From Eudorina sp. 2006-703-Eu-15 (taxonomy: Eukaryota; Chlorophyta; Chlorophyceae; Chlamydomonadales; Volvocaceae), in assembly GCA_003117195.1 (NCBI GenBank), contig BDSI01000195.1:102742-166741 (forward strand): DNA of 64,000 nt. Reading direction: 5' to 3'. Positions 23,801 through 36,483 of this stretch are shown in pieces (the stretch's first letter is position 1; every line of letters starts with the position of its first letter). The notes under the pieces were generated by a model that ran no database searches, had not been told where the DNA came from, and saw nothing but the letters and a program-made list of their open reading frames with translations. The position numbers and the translations under genes are program-made.

Positions 23801-25887
23801 GAGCGATCCTGCAAGAAGTGACGCGAGGGCGGGGTCAGCGTGTATGGTGTGTGGAAAGCTGGCGTGGTAAGCTGGCGAAGCAAAACTTACCTACCAACTT
23901 ACCAACACCTGGATGGGCTACCACCGCGCCTGCAAGCAATGAGGAGTAACCACCAAGGGAGTCAGCTCGTGCCATGAGCAAGGGGCCGATTCGCAATCGA
24001 TCACGAAGCGGCTGACTCATCACCTTGCAGGTAGGCGCGCACTGACCACCGCACCTGGCCAATCAATCCGCAACAGCAGCCACCGCGCCTGCAAGCAATA
24101 AGAAGTAACCACCAAGGGAGTCAGCTCGTGCCATAACGCGCGGGCAGATCCGTATTATCGCACAGCCACAACACCGACCTGGCCCATCACCTATCACCAT
24201 GAGCGGTCCTGCACGCAAGTACGCAAGTAAGGCGGTCAGACCGCCTATCGTGGAAGGCAGTTGCACAGTGATGTAGATGCCGACGTACCGTCGAGTTAGG
24301 TCCGCAGGCGCTCTCCTGGACCAACTAACGTAAGCAGGCTCCATCTCGCGAGGGGCATCGCAGCGCACAAGGAATGGGGCAGGGGGTTAGAAGAGTGACG
24401 TGATCAAATCAAGCTCGTGGGTCTACGGCATTGTACGAAATCAATAACAAACAAAGTGAATGCGTGTGCAAAGGCTGCGCTGCCCTGTGCTGAGCGGGCT
24501 GAGGTGGCTGCTACGCGGAGCTGAACGGCGGGGCTGAGGTGGCTGCTGCGCGGAGCTGAAGCAATCAAGGGCGGTGCTGCAAGACGACGCGGGACCGTGC
24601 GAAGGATGATTCCCCTAGCCCAACCCAGTTACCCAATCCATCCCTGGGCCCGACCCAACGAGCGACCCGGCACATACATGATCCCGAGCCCAGCCCATTT
24701 AGCCCAATCGTCACCTACCGGATGCGGGATCTCGTGAAGGTGCACAGCATGGGCTTTGGTCTTGGGGATAGGATGTAGGGGGATGCGTCAGGCGGTGAGT
24801 GAACGTGTTGGCAAACCCGACGGAGCGCTCCTTCCGATGAGCGATCCTGCAAGAAGCGACGCGAGGGCGGGGTCAGCGTGTATGGTGTGTGGAAAGCTGG
24901 CGTGGAACGCTGGCGAAGCAAAACTTACCTACCAACTTACCAACACCTGGATGGGCTACCACCGCGCCTGCAAGCAATGAGGAGTAACCACCAAGGGAGT
25001 CAGCTCGTGCCATGAGCAAGGGGCCGATTCGCAATCGATCACGAAGCGGCTGACTCATCACCTTGTAGGCGCGGACTGACCACCGCACCTGGCCAATCGA
25101 TCCGCAACAGCAGCCACCGCGCCTGCAAGCAATGAGGAGTAACCACCAAGGGAGTCAGCTCGTGCCATGAGCAAGGGGCCGATTCGCAATCGATCACGAA
25201 GCGGCTGACTCATCACCTTGCAGGTAGGCACGGACTGACCACCGCACCTGGCCAATCAATCCGCAACAGCAGCCACCGCGCCTGCAAGCAATAAGAAGTA
25301 ACCACCAAGGGAGTCAGCTCGTGCCATAACGCGCGGGCAGACCCGTATTATCGCACAGCCACAACACCGACCTGGCCCATCACCTATCACCATGAGCGGT
25401 CCTGCACGCAAGTACGCAAGTAAGGCGGTCAGACCGCCTATCGTGGAAGGCAGTTGCACAGTGATGTAGATGCCGACGTACCGTCGAGGTAGGTCCGCAG
25501 GCGCTCTTCTGGACCAACTAACGTAAGCAGGCTCCATCTCGCGAGGGGCATCGCAGCGCACAAGGAATGGGGCGGGGTGTTAGAAGGGTGACGTGGTCAA
25601 ATCAAGCTCGTGGGTCTACGGCATTGTACGAAATCAATAACAAACAAAGTGAATGCGTGTGCAAAGGCTGCGCTGCGCTGTGCTGAGCGGGCTGAGGTGG
25701 CTGCTACGCGGAGCTGAACGGCGGGGCTGAGGTGGCTGCTGCGCGGAGCTGAACGGCGGGGCTGAGGTGGCTGCTGCGCGGAGCTGAAGCAATCAAGGGC
25801 GGTGCTGCAAGACGACGCGGGACCGTGCGAAGGATGATTCCCCGAGCCCAACCCAGTTACCCGATCCCTCCCTGGGCCCGACCCAAC
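17801..25887. repeat. Satellite array 2 (about 7.8 monomers)
   Basis: Landmarks fall near 17,990, 19,040, 20,084, 21,127, 22,177, 23,220, 24,273 and 25,466. Monomers vary more than in array 3: small losses (20,865; 24,490) and an extra copy of the 160-base sub-repeat (25,123-25,279). The last monomer has three instead of two copies of the 35-base motif (25,690-25,790). Confidence 0.95.
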
Positions 25888-26072
25888 GAACGGCCCCGCG
25901 CATGATCCCTCCCTCCGCTCAACCCAACGAACGGCCCCGCGCATGATCCCTCCCTCCGCTCAACCCAACGAACGGCCCCGCGCATGATCCCTCCCTCCGC
26001 TCAACCCAACGAACGGCCCCGCGCATGATCCCTCCCGCCCTCCGCTCAACTCAACCAACGGCCCCGCGCATG
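25888..26072. repeat. 41 bp repeats ending array 2 (5 copies)
   Basis: Same unit as at 10,488, with AACGGCCCCGCGCATGAT at about 25,888, 25,929, 25,970, 26,011 and 26,057. Copy number is the only difference from the other two edges. Confidence 0.85.
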
Positions 26073-28033
26073 ATGATCCCGAGGGAGCAGATCCCTATCG
26101 TCACCTACCGGATGCGGGATCTCGTGACGGCAAAGGCGCATTCCGTCGACGGCGGTCTTCGACACATTTTCACGGTTCTTGTCGAGGAAGCTTCGCTGGT
26201 CACTCGGGTCTGTGTGTGCGGGGAAGGAAAAGCGCGGCGGGATAAGAGGTTGACGATAAGAGGTACTTCGAAGCGCAATGTGATCCCAGGTCAGTGCGCA
26301 AACCATTTCCACGCCCAGAAACATCAACACAGTCAGCAGGCATACATGCCAAGCATGTTGCGGTCGGACGCACGTTGGTCACAATGGTCACGCCCCGTTA
26401 TTGCACCAAAACGAGCTTTAAGTAACAGTCCAATAGAACGTAATCCGCAAGCCAGCACTCACGTAAGGTTTACAGCGGCGCTTGCAACTTCGCTGTCGAC
26501 AGGAACCTGACCTTGATTATTCTTTGTGACATTTCTGCAGCAACATATAATAAATGTATAGTCAAGAATCTAAAAGAGCGGCGATTCCGGCATGGCAAGG
26601 GAGCATCGACTTTGGGCTGTACCGTAAGCACTGGCGACCAGCAAACGCGTCTTGCAGACGATGAGCTCCCCTTGGACGTTGAGGCTGTTCGGCTGCGACC
26701 GAGTTAGCAGGGCTGCAACGCTCCGGGACAGTGAAAGGACAGGACTCCTAACCTTCAGCGCGATTGCAGTAAGAAAATGCTGTTCCTGCTTTGATACAGC
26801 TGCTTGATGAGAAGAAGGTGAGTTGCCGGTTTATATGGAATTAATGGCCTAGAAGTCGTACAACATGGCAAGTTCACTACTGCTGCTTTGTACATGCTTC
26901 AGGCATTGGATCTTGGTGCACAAGCCTGAGGCGGTGCTGATCAGACGGCGAAAGGTATCGTGACAAGGACCAGCTGGCTGGCCATCGTCCCTAAAACCGA
27001 AGAAAAGTTCCGAGCGACGCCTCGGTCGTGGCCGGCCAGTTCTGATTCTCATTGTGATGACGTTCAGTCACATTGCGCGAGAAGTTTGCGGAGCTCCGCT
27101 GGAGGTAGTGGCTGCAATTACTGCAAAGCGCTCTACCAGCCCTGTCGACTACCGAAGTTATGTTCGTATGGTATTTCAGTTGCATCGCTACATCCGTGCA
27201 ATATGCGCTGTGAGCCTTGCATGGCACCCTTCCGCGGTGGGATGGACGATGGTGTCGGGCATGCAAGCCGCCGCTAGGTGAATGGCAATTCGCGAACTTC
27301 GAATGCCCAGACAAGGTCGTAAGAGAATCTTTCTGTGGAATCCGGAGTTCATTTTGGCGAATTTGTGTCGAGGTGTCACATGCTACATACGTTTGGGCCG
27401 ACAATTGGCCGGGACACAGCACAGCACGGCGCCTCCGCGCGCGTCTTACAAATAAACTAGGCTGCTCTAACTGGTCGTCCGACGCCGCGCGGGTACACCC
27501 CCGCACCTCCACACTGAGAGGGGCAGGGAGGGGCGGCCCCCCACACGGCTTGATCCTGCCACGACACACCAGTTCGAAGCCTGCTCACCAACTCTACAAA
27601 CACCAATTGGACACCTGCCAAAGAGCTGCGCAGGACTACTGAAAGCCCACTACGCCGACTACACAACTACCAAAAGCGCGAACGAACCTACTACGGTAGC
27701 CAGCGCCTTCCCCTCCCCCCCAGGAATGGGAGGCGCACTAAACTACCCACCACACACCACGCCACCAGCAATCGCCACCGCGACAACCCGGAAGGTGAAC
27801 AGAATGTGGGGGGAAACGTCCGAGACTGCGCGCGACGTGGACGTCCGCGGGCCCCCAGGCCCAAAGGGCAGCGCCCTTTCCCGCTCGCCCAGTCCCACGA
27901 GGGTAGGCCGTCCCGCGGTCCGATCCCCTCGGGTGTCGGGTCCCTCCCCGGGACCCGGAGGGCGCGACACACCCCCTCACCCATCCCGCTACATGGCTTC
28001 GACCACCCGGAAACGAGCCTACACCGCCGACAG

Positions 28034-28042
28034 CGCACATGT
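28034..28042. other. Empty site for the SINE-like element (copy 2)
   Basis: A single CGCACATGT joins sequence identical to the two outer flanks seen in copies 1 and 3. It is direct within-window evidence for either insertion in the other copies or precise loss here. Confidence 0.7.
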
Positions 28043-29191
28043 GAAAACACTGCATGGGACCGCCAGCGGCCATGCTGCTGTTGAATGTCGTCCTTGCTGG
28101 CGCCGGCGTTAGCAGCGGCCGTGGCACCGCCCTTCCGCAGGCTGTGCGAAAAAAAGCGCTGTAAGTCCGTCGACCTCAAAACCCCGGGACGCGAAGGGGT
28201 CAAAGTGGGTCTGGAAAAGGGGTTGTGCAAACAGTGCACGGCGATGATACCGCGGGTCCCCGTCTAGTCCACGCTGTTTGTGGTGGTGAAAACCACCGGT
28301 TGAGCACTGACGCCCATCCAGCCTGCCAGTCCACAGTTCTGACACTCGCCCTGGCAAAATGCGGCCGCACAACCTTGATGATCGGCACAGGCCGAGGCGA
28401 GTCCCACAAAGAGGCCTGCACACCGCCCAGCACAATAGCGCCAGCTCTCTCTGCCGCATCATTCCCTTGCCCCTCAGCCAGCACGCCCGCAGACAGCTGC
28501 AAGGGCGAGGTGCGCAGGCCTCCCGCCTCCACCGCCGCACCTGGCCCACGGGTCTGCCGCACCCCCGCGTATCCGTGCTCGTAAACAACACTTTCGGCGC
28601 CTTTCCACCGGGACCGGGTGTTCCAACGGGCCCAGATAGCTCGTAGGCGCCTATTGCTGACGGGACCTGGGGAGGGTTGCGGACTGCCAGCTGCGTTGGG
28701 GTCGCCTCCTTGATGCAGCTGCGTGGATCCGTGGCTGAGGGCTGCGGAGCCCTCCCTGTTGCCACATCGGGACGAGGACCTGTCGTCCTTCGGGCGCTGC
28801 GCCCTCCAGCTGACCAGGACCCCTGCACCTCCGCGGGCCCCCAGCAGCACTGATGTGTCATGCATGTACCGCCCTCCCAACTCCGCAGCACCGCCCCCCC
28901 CCACGTCCCGCAGCTGTGTGTTACAGCCGCAACCCAAGATGCCCGACAGCTCCAGGGGAATGTCCTTCTCTCCAGGGTTGCTTGGGCAGTGCCTCCAAAC
29001 ACACCGTTACCGCGTCGGCGAGGGAGATGGACCCAGCTGCTGCCATGACGTCGCACAGGCCTGCAGATGTGCAGAGGGGGGAGGAGGAAGGGGGAAGGCG
29101 GACGGGGGGGATGGCGGAGGCAACATACGCGCGCCAAGCGATGTTCGACCAGCCGTCCACAACCACGCGGGGTAGCAATCACGCGAAACAA
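28035..29191 (-). pseudogene. Tyrosine recombinase relic (copy 2)
   Basis: Same relic as in copy 1 without the SINE-like insert. The C-terminal motif lies on the minus strand at about 28,035-28,160 and has one extra Gln codon (QQQHGRW). A small insertion near 28,220 and other indels put the motif and the upstream part in different frames. The downstream codons after FSHV read Cys/Arg-rich sequence and reach no obvious end. Confidence 0.55.
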
Positions 29192-29486
29192 AAGATGACG
29201 AATCTCCTTCCCTCACGGAAAGTGCTCAGAGCTCTGTTTCTGAAGTGCTACTCGGTGGGATGTCTCAGCCCGCCCTTACCCAGCCGCGCATAGGGCTCCT
29301 CCCCAGCCCGCTCCAAATCGGCCATGCATAGGCGTCCTCCCTAGCCCGCCCCAACGCTGTCACGCATAGCCTTGCTCCCCAAGCCGCCCCAGCCCGGCCA
29401 CGCATCGTCCTTGTCCAACTCAACCTGCTTAACCTCCTGAGCCTCCCCTGGCCTCGGCGGGCTCCAGCAGGTAGGACCGTGTGTCC

Positions 29487-30057
29487 AGCGGCTCCACCAG
29501 CGGCTCCCCCAGCGGCTCCCCAGCGGCTCCCCCAGCGGCTCCCTCCCCCAGCGGCTCCCTCCACCAGCGGCTCCCTCCACCAGCGGCTCCCCCAGCGGCT
29601 CCCCCAGCGGCTCCCCCAGCGGCTCCCTCCACCAGCGGCTCCCCCAGCGGCTCCCCCAGCGGCTCCCCAGCGGCTCCCTCCACCAGCGGCTCCCCAGCGG
29701 CTCCCCCAGCGGCTCCCCAGCGGCTCCCTCCACCAGCGGCTCCCCCAGCGGCTCCCTCCACCAGCGGCTCCACCAGCGGCTCCCTCCCCCAGCGGCTCCC
29801 TCCACCAGCGGCTTCCTCCCCCAGCGGCTCCCTCCACCAGCGGCTCCCTCCCCAGCGGCTCCCCCAGCGGCTCCCCCAGCGGCTCCCTCCACCAGCGGCT
29901 CCCTCCCCCAGCGGCTCCCCCAGCGGCTCCCCCAGCGGCTCCCTCCACCAGCGGCTCCCTCCCCAGCGGCTCCCTCCACCAGCGGCTCCACCAGCGGCTC
30001 CCTCCACCAGCGGCTCCCTCCACCAGCGGCTCCCTCCACCAGCGGCTCCACCAGCGG
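29487..30057. repeat. CAGCGGCTCC minisatellite (copy 2)
   Basis: About 570 bases in the position of the first block of copy 1 but with a different order of unit variants. The flanks are nearly identical between copies, so the minisatellite changes faster than its surroundings. Confidence 0.9.
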
Positions 30058-32274
30058 GGGCCCGCCGTCGTGCAGGCGAACACCAGGGCCGCGGACCGTG
30101 ACCGAATCCGCGAAAGGCCCACCGGGGCCTGCTTGAATGCGGAGGACACCACACCGGAGCCACACAGGAGAGGCAGTGCAGTCGCGAATCAGCGGCGGCT
30201 AAGCGCCGCGGAGGTGCCGACGCCGGCTTGTGAAGCGGCCAGGTAGGCCGACAGGGAATGCTGCGCCACTGCCCGCCACTGCCCACCACCACAATTGCAA
30301 CACCAGGCCGTAGCCGACGCCTGGGCGCTGTGGGAGGCTGCGGCCGCTCCGGACGTTGCGGTGGCCAGGGCAGGTGCACACACGTGTGTGAAGCAATGAC
30401 AGGACCGTGCGAGGTGACGTAAGCGTTCGATCCGAAAGCGCGTCACCACTCCCGCTTGGAGGCGCCACTGTTTGCTTTCCAAAGGCACCTATGGCCAAGA
30501 GCGGCACCATCGGCACCGCGCGGCCTCCCCCTTCCGCCTCCTCCAGCTCCGCCTACTCACCGCGCCTTCACTGACTCTGTGTAGCCGTTCGTACTCGTCC
30601 ACGGACCGGCACTCCGCCATCTTCTTCATCTGGCTGCGGAGACACATGAAGCGCAACAGGTGGCGACACAAGCGGGGCCATGTTGGTGCCGAGTCATGTT
30701 CCGCGGCACGCCAGCCCAGGGCGGAAGCGACATTACCCAGGACCGATATTGTTGATAAGCCCCAAACCAGCCGGGGTCCAGCCCGCCCATCGTACGCAAG
30801 GTTGGGCACCCCAGGCGATGACTGTCTACCAAGATCGTTGATTGTCCCCCACACCGAACTGCGGACAGCGTTTGCCGACCCAGTCCCCCGAGGCTGGGTC
30901 AACCGTGGCGCGTCAACAAGCCCAACATGACAGATGAAAGAAGATTGCCCCGCGTTGAAAATGTCGGAGGTTAGGGTTGCGGTCCAGCACAACCCACTGG
31001 CCGGGACCGCCGCTTCCCAGGAGCGCCCTTGTGGCATTCAATTCGTCGTGGCATTCAAGGTGCTTACACATGATTGATTCCGGTCACTGGCAACAGGCGG
31101 ATGCGCTCCGGGTGCGCTGCAGGGGGCCCTTGTACGTCCACACACCGCCAGTTCCTTCCCAGCTGCCGGCTATTCCGTACATCCGTACACTTACTTGCTG
31201 ATGAGCTGCTCGCCGCCGCCTCCTGTCCGCGCCCCGGTGGCCATGCCCCGGCCCTCCGATCCCTCCTCCTTGTCCGGTGAGCCCGGCGCGCTGGAGCTAC
31301 CGCGCCCGCCTGAGGCTCTTCCTGCTGCTGCGGCCCCGCTGGGGCCCCGCCGGAGCGCCCCGACACGTTCTCCGCGCTGACGCCCTTCCGGGGACTGGGC
31401 GCCGACGCCCTGCCGGGGACTGGGCGACGTCCCTGTGCCGGCAGTAGACCACACAAAAGCATCTCAAGGAAAGGGGGACAAAGCGTGTTAGGAGACAAAC
31501 ACGTACGGGAAATATCACATGCTAAAACGGGGCGAGTTGGGATGCAGGCCCTGCGGAGGAGCTTGCCACGTCGTCCCCGGAGCCGATAGTCATGCGACCC
31601 GCCGAGCCCGCCGGTAACCAATGTGCCGCACGCAAGGATCTCGTCGGACACCACGAGGGACCCGAGGGACACGGGGCCCACGAGGGACAAGAGGGACACA
31701 AGGGATGCGAGGGACACGGGGGACAGTCCTCCATTCCGTCAGCACGGCGGCTCCGGTACCGCTCGCGGCCCGGGTCCTCCTCCCTCGCCCGGTCGCGATC
31801 GCGGCCCGGGTCCGGTCCGCCGCAACCACCACGCCTTCGGCCCTCCACGCCCCCCCGCTCCGGCGCAGTGAACCCCGCGATGCTGCGGTGGCCGCTGATG
31901 TCGCCTGCGGCCGGACCGGCAGAGGGGGCCAATGCAGTAGGAACGCGAACGAGGGAGGAGGGGCCCCACGGGCTTTTCACCCGCTGCTCGTATGATTGGC
32001 TGCTGTATGACTGAATATTACAGAGAAGCTCGGGAAGAGGTCGTTGGCGCAAATTAGGAGAGGCCCCAGCAATTTGCCGCGATGGCCCCACTTGATCGAA
32101 AGCCCTTCGACCGGAGGATGCACAGCGGCGAGCTGTAACCCTTGCTGACGGAACCCGGGTGGCTATATATGCCGCGGCAGCGAACACAAGGTAGCCAATG
32201 CACAGCCATTGGGACCCTTCGCTCGGGCTTGGTGTCTCCTAGGTCTGACACCTAGCCGAAGGACCGGGTCAAGC

Positions 32275-35200
32275 GGCTGCGCTGCGCTGTGCTGAGCTTA
32301 GCTGAACGGCGGCGGGGCTGAGGTGGCTGCTGCGCTGAGCTGAACGGCGGGGCTGAGGTGGCTGCTGCGCGGAGCTGAAGCAATCAAGGGCGGTGCTGCA
32401 AGACGACGCGGGACCGTGCGAAGGTTGATTCCCCGAGCCCAACCCAGTTACCCAATCCATCCCTGGGCCCGACCCAACGAGCGACCCGGCACATACATGA
32501 TCCCGAGCCCAGCCCATTTAGCCCAATCGTCACCTACCGGATGCGGGATCTCGTGAAGGTGCACAGCATGGGCTTTGGTCTTGGGATAGGGTGTAGGGGG
32601 ATGCGTCAGCCGGTGAGTGAACGTGTTGGCAAACCCGACGGAGCGCTCCTTCCGATGAGCGATCCTGCAAGAAGCGACGCGAGGGCGGGGTCAGCGTGTA
32701 TGGTGTGTGGAAAGCTGGCGTGGAAAGCTGGCGAAGCAAAACTTACCTACCAACTTACCAACACCTGGATGGGCTACCACCGCGCCTGCAAGCAATGAGG
32801 AGTAATCACCAAGGGAGTCAGCTCGTGCCATGAGCAAGGGGCCGATTCGCAATCGATCACGAAGCGGCTGACTCATCACCTTGTAGGCGCGGACTGACCA
32901 CCGCACCTTGCCAATCGATCCGCAACAGCAGCCACCGCGCCTGCAAGCAATAAGAAGTAACCACCACGGGAGTCAGCTCGTGCCATAACGCGCGGGCAGA
33001 TCCGTATTATCGCACAGCCACAACACCGACCTGGCCCATCACCTATCACCATGAGCGGCCCTGCACGCAAGTACGCAAGTAAGGCGGTCAGACCGCCTAT
33101 CGTGGAAGGCAGTTGCACAGTGATGTAGATGCCGACGTACCGTCGAGGTAGGTCCGCAGGCGCTCTTCTGGACCAACTAACGTAAGCAGGCTCCATCTCG
33201 CGAGGGGCATCGCAGCACACAAGGAATGGGGCGGGGGGTTAGAAGAGTGACGTGATCAAATCAAGCTCGTGGGTCTACGGCATTGTACGAAATCAATAGC
33301 AAACAACGTGAATGCGTGTGCAAAGGCTGCGCTGCGCTGTGCTGAGCTTAGCTGAACGGCGGGGCTGAGGTGGCTGCTGCGCGGAGCTGAACGGCGGGGC
33401 TGAGGTGGCTGCTGCGCGGAGCTGAACCAATCAAGGGCGGTGCTGCAAGACGACGCGGGACCGTGCGAAGGATGATTCCCCGAGCCCAACCCAGTTACCC
33501 AATCCATCCCTGGGCCCGACACAACGAGCGACCCGGCACATACATGATCCCGAGCCCAGCCCATTTAGCCCAATCGTCACCTACATACCGGATGCGGGAT
33601 CTCGTGAAGGTGCACAGCATGGGCTTTGGTCTTGGGGATAGGATGTAGGGGGATGCGTCAGCCGGTGAGTGAACGTGTTGGCAAACCCGACGGAGCGCTC
33701 CTTCCGATGAACGATCCTGCAAGAAGCGACGCGAGGGCGGGGTCAGCGTGTATGGTGTGTGGAAAGCTGGCGTGGAAAGCTGGCGAAGCAAAACTTACCT
33801 ACCAACTTACCAACACCTGGATGGGCTACCACCGCGCCTGCAAGCAATGAGGAGTAACCACCAAGGGAGTCAGCTCGTGCCATGAGCAAGGGGCCGATTC
33901 GCAATCAATCACGAAGCGGCTGACGCATCACCTTGTAGGCGCGGACTGACCACCGCACCTGGCCAATCAATCCGCAACAGCAGCCACCGCGCCTGCAAGC
34001 AATAAGAAGTAACCACCACGGGAGTCAGCTCGTGCCATAACGCGCGGGCAGATCCGTATTATCGCACAGCCACAACACCGACCTGGCCTATCACCTATCA
34101 CCATGAGCGGTCCTGCACGCAAGTACGCAAGTAAGGCGGTCAGACCGCCTATCGTGGAAGGCAGTTGCACAGTGATGTAGATGCCGACGTACCGTCGAGG
34201 TAGGTCCGCAGGCGCTCTTCTGGACCAACTAACGTAAGCAGGCTCCATCTCGCGAGGGGCATCGCAGCGCACAAGGAATGGGGCGGGGGGTTAGAAGAGT
34301 GACGTGATCAAATCAAGCTCGTGGGTCTACGGCATTGTACGAAATCAATAGCAAACAACGTGAATGCGTGTGCAAAGGCTGCGCTGCGCTGTGCTGAGCT
34401 TAGCTGAACGGCGGGGCTGAGGTGGCTGCTGCGCGGAGCTGAACGGCGGGGCTGAGGTGGCTGCTGCGCGGAGCTGAACCAATCAAGGGCGGTGCTGCAA
34501 GACGACGCGGGACCGTGCGAAGGATGATTCCCCGAGCCCAACCCAGTTACCCAATCCATCCCTGGGCCCGACACAACGAGCGACCCGGCACATACATGAT
34601 CCCGAGCCCAGCCCATTTAGCCCAATCGTCACCTACATACCGGATGCGGGATCTCGTGAAGGTGCACAGCATGGGCTTTGGTCTTGGGGATAGGATGTAG
34701 GGGGATGCGTCAGCCGGTGAGTGAACGTGTTGGCAAACCCGACGGAGCGCTCCTTCCGATGAGCGATCCTGCAAGAAGCGACGCGAGGGCGGGGTCAGCG
34801 TGTATGGTGTGTGGAAAGCTGGCGTGGAAAGCTGGCGAAGCAAAACTTACCTACCAACTTACCAACACCTGGATGGGCTACCACCGCGCCTGCAAGCAAT
34901 GAGGAGTAACCACCAAGGGAGTCAGCTCGTGCCATGAGCAAGGGGCCGATTCGCAATCAATCACGAAGCGGCTGACGCATCACCTTGTAGGCGCGGACTG
35001 ACCACCGCACCTGGCCAATCAATCCGCAACAGCAGCCACCGCGCCTGCAAGCAATAAGAAGTAACCACCACGGGAGTCAGCTCGTGCCATAACGCGCGGG
35101 CAGATCCGTATTATCGCACAGCCACAACACCGACCTGGCCTATCACCTATCACCATGAGCGGTCCTGCACGCAAGTACGCAAGTAAGGCGGTCAGACCGC

Positions 35201-36483
35201 CTATCGTGGAAGGCAGTTGCACAGTGATGTAGATGCCGACGTACCGTCGAGGTAGGTCCGCAGGCGCTCTTCTGGACCAACTAACGTAAGCAGGCTCCAT
35301 CTCGCGAGGGGCATCGCAGCGCACAAGGAATGGGGCGGGGGGTTAGAAGAGTGACGTGATCAAATCAAGCTCGTGGGTCTACGGCATTGTACGAAATCAA
35401 TAGCAAACAACGTGAATGCGTGTGCAAAGGCTGCGCTGCGCTGTGCTGAGCTTAGCTGAACGGCGGCGGGGCTGAGGTGGCTGCTGCGCGGAGCTGAACG
35501 GCGGGGCTGAGGTGGCTGCTGCGCGGAGCTGAAGCAATCAAGGGCGGTGCTGCAAGACGACGCGGGACCGTGCGAAGGATGATTCCCCGAGCCCAACCCA
35601 GTTACCCAATCCATCCCTGGGCCCGACACAACGAGCGACCCGGCACATACATGATCCCGAGCCCAGCCCATTTAGCCCAATCGTCACCTACATACCGGAT
35701 GCGGGATCTCGTGAAGGTGCACAGCATGGGCTTTGGTCTTGGGGATAGGATGTAGGGGGATGCGTCAGCCGGTGAGTGAACGTGTTGGCAAACCCGACGG
35801 AGCGCTCCTTCCGATGAGCGATCCTGCAAGAAGCGACGCGAGGGCGGGGTCAGCGTGTATGGTGTGTGGAAAGCTGGCGTGGTAAGCTGGCGAAGCAAAA
35901 CTTACCTACCAACTTACCAACACCTGGATGGGCTACCACCGCGCCTGCAAGCAATGAGGAGTAACCACCAAGGGAGTCAGCTCGTGCCATGAGCAAGGGG
36001 CCGATTCGCAATCAATCACGAAGCGGCTGACGCATCACCTTGTAGGCGCGGACTGACCACCGCACCTGGCCAATCAATCCGCAACAGCAGCCACCGCGCC
36101 TGCAAGCAATAAGAAGTAACCACCACGGGAGTCAGCTCGTGCCATAACGCGCGGGCAGATCCGTATTATCGCACAGCCACAACACCGACCTGGCCTATCA
36201 CCTATCACCATGAGCGGTCCTGCACGCAAGTACGCAAGTAAGGCGGTCAGACCACCTATCGTGGAAGGCAGTTGCACAGTGATGTAGATGCCGACGTACC
36301 GTCGAGGTAGGTCCGCAGGCGCTCTTCTGGACCAACTAACGTAAGCAGGCTCCATCTCGCGAGGGGCATCGCAGCGCACAAGGAATGGGGCGGGGGGTTA
36401 GAAGAGTGACGTGATCAAATCAAGCTCGTGGGTCTACGGCATTGTACGAAATCAATAGCAAACAACGTGAATGCGTGTGCAAA
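32275..36483. repeat. 4-monomer higher-order repeat, first copy
   Basis: Diagnostic variants GCGCTGAGCTGAACGG (32,333), GCAGCACACAAGG (33,214) and GATGAACGATCC (33,707) all recur 4,209-4,210 bases later and not in the monomers between. The block duplicates as a unit of four monomers. Confidence 0.85.

Larger units (their letters stand above)
10590..26072. repeat. Composite tandem unit, copy 1 (most complete)
   Basis: This is the best reference copy, 15.48 kb from its start to the same point in copy 2. It holds low-GC segment 10,590-12,010, GC-rich segment 12,010-12,548, SINE-like insertion 12,558-12,926, recombinase relic 12,927-14,053, minisatellite 14,377-14,915, second complex segment 14,916-17,508, minisatellite 17,509-17,727, satellite array 17,801-25,887 and 41 bp repeats 25,888-26,072. 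The plain landmark is the string CTCCCCTTGGACGTTGAG at 11,183, 26,666 and 45,800 (and at base 1). Confidence 0.92.
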
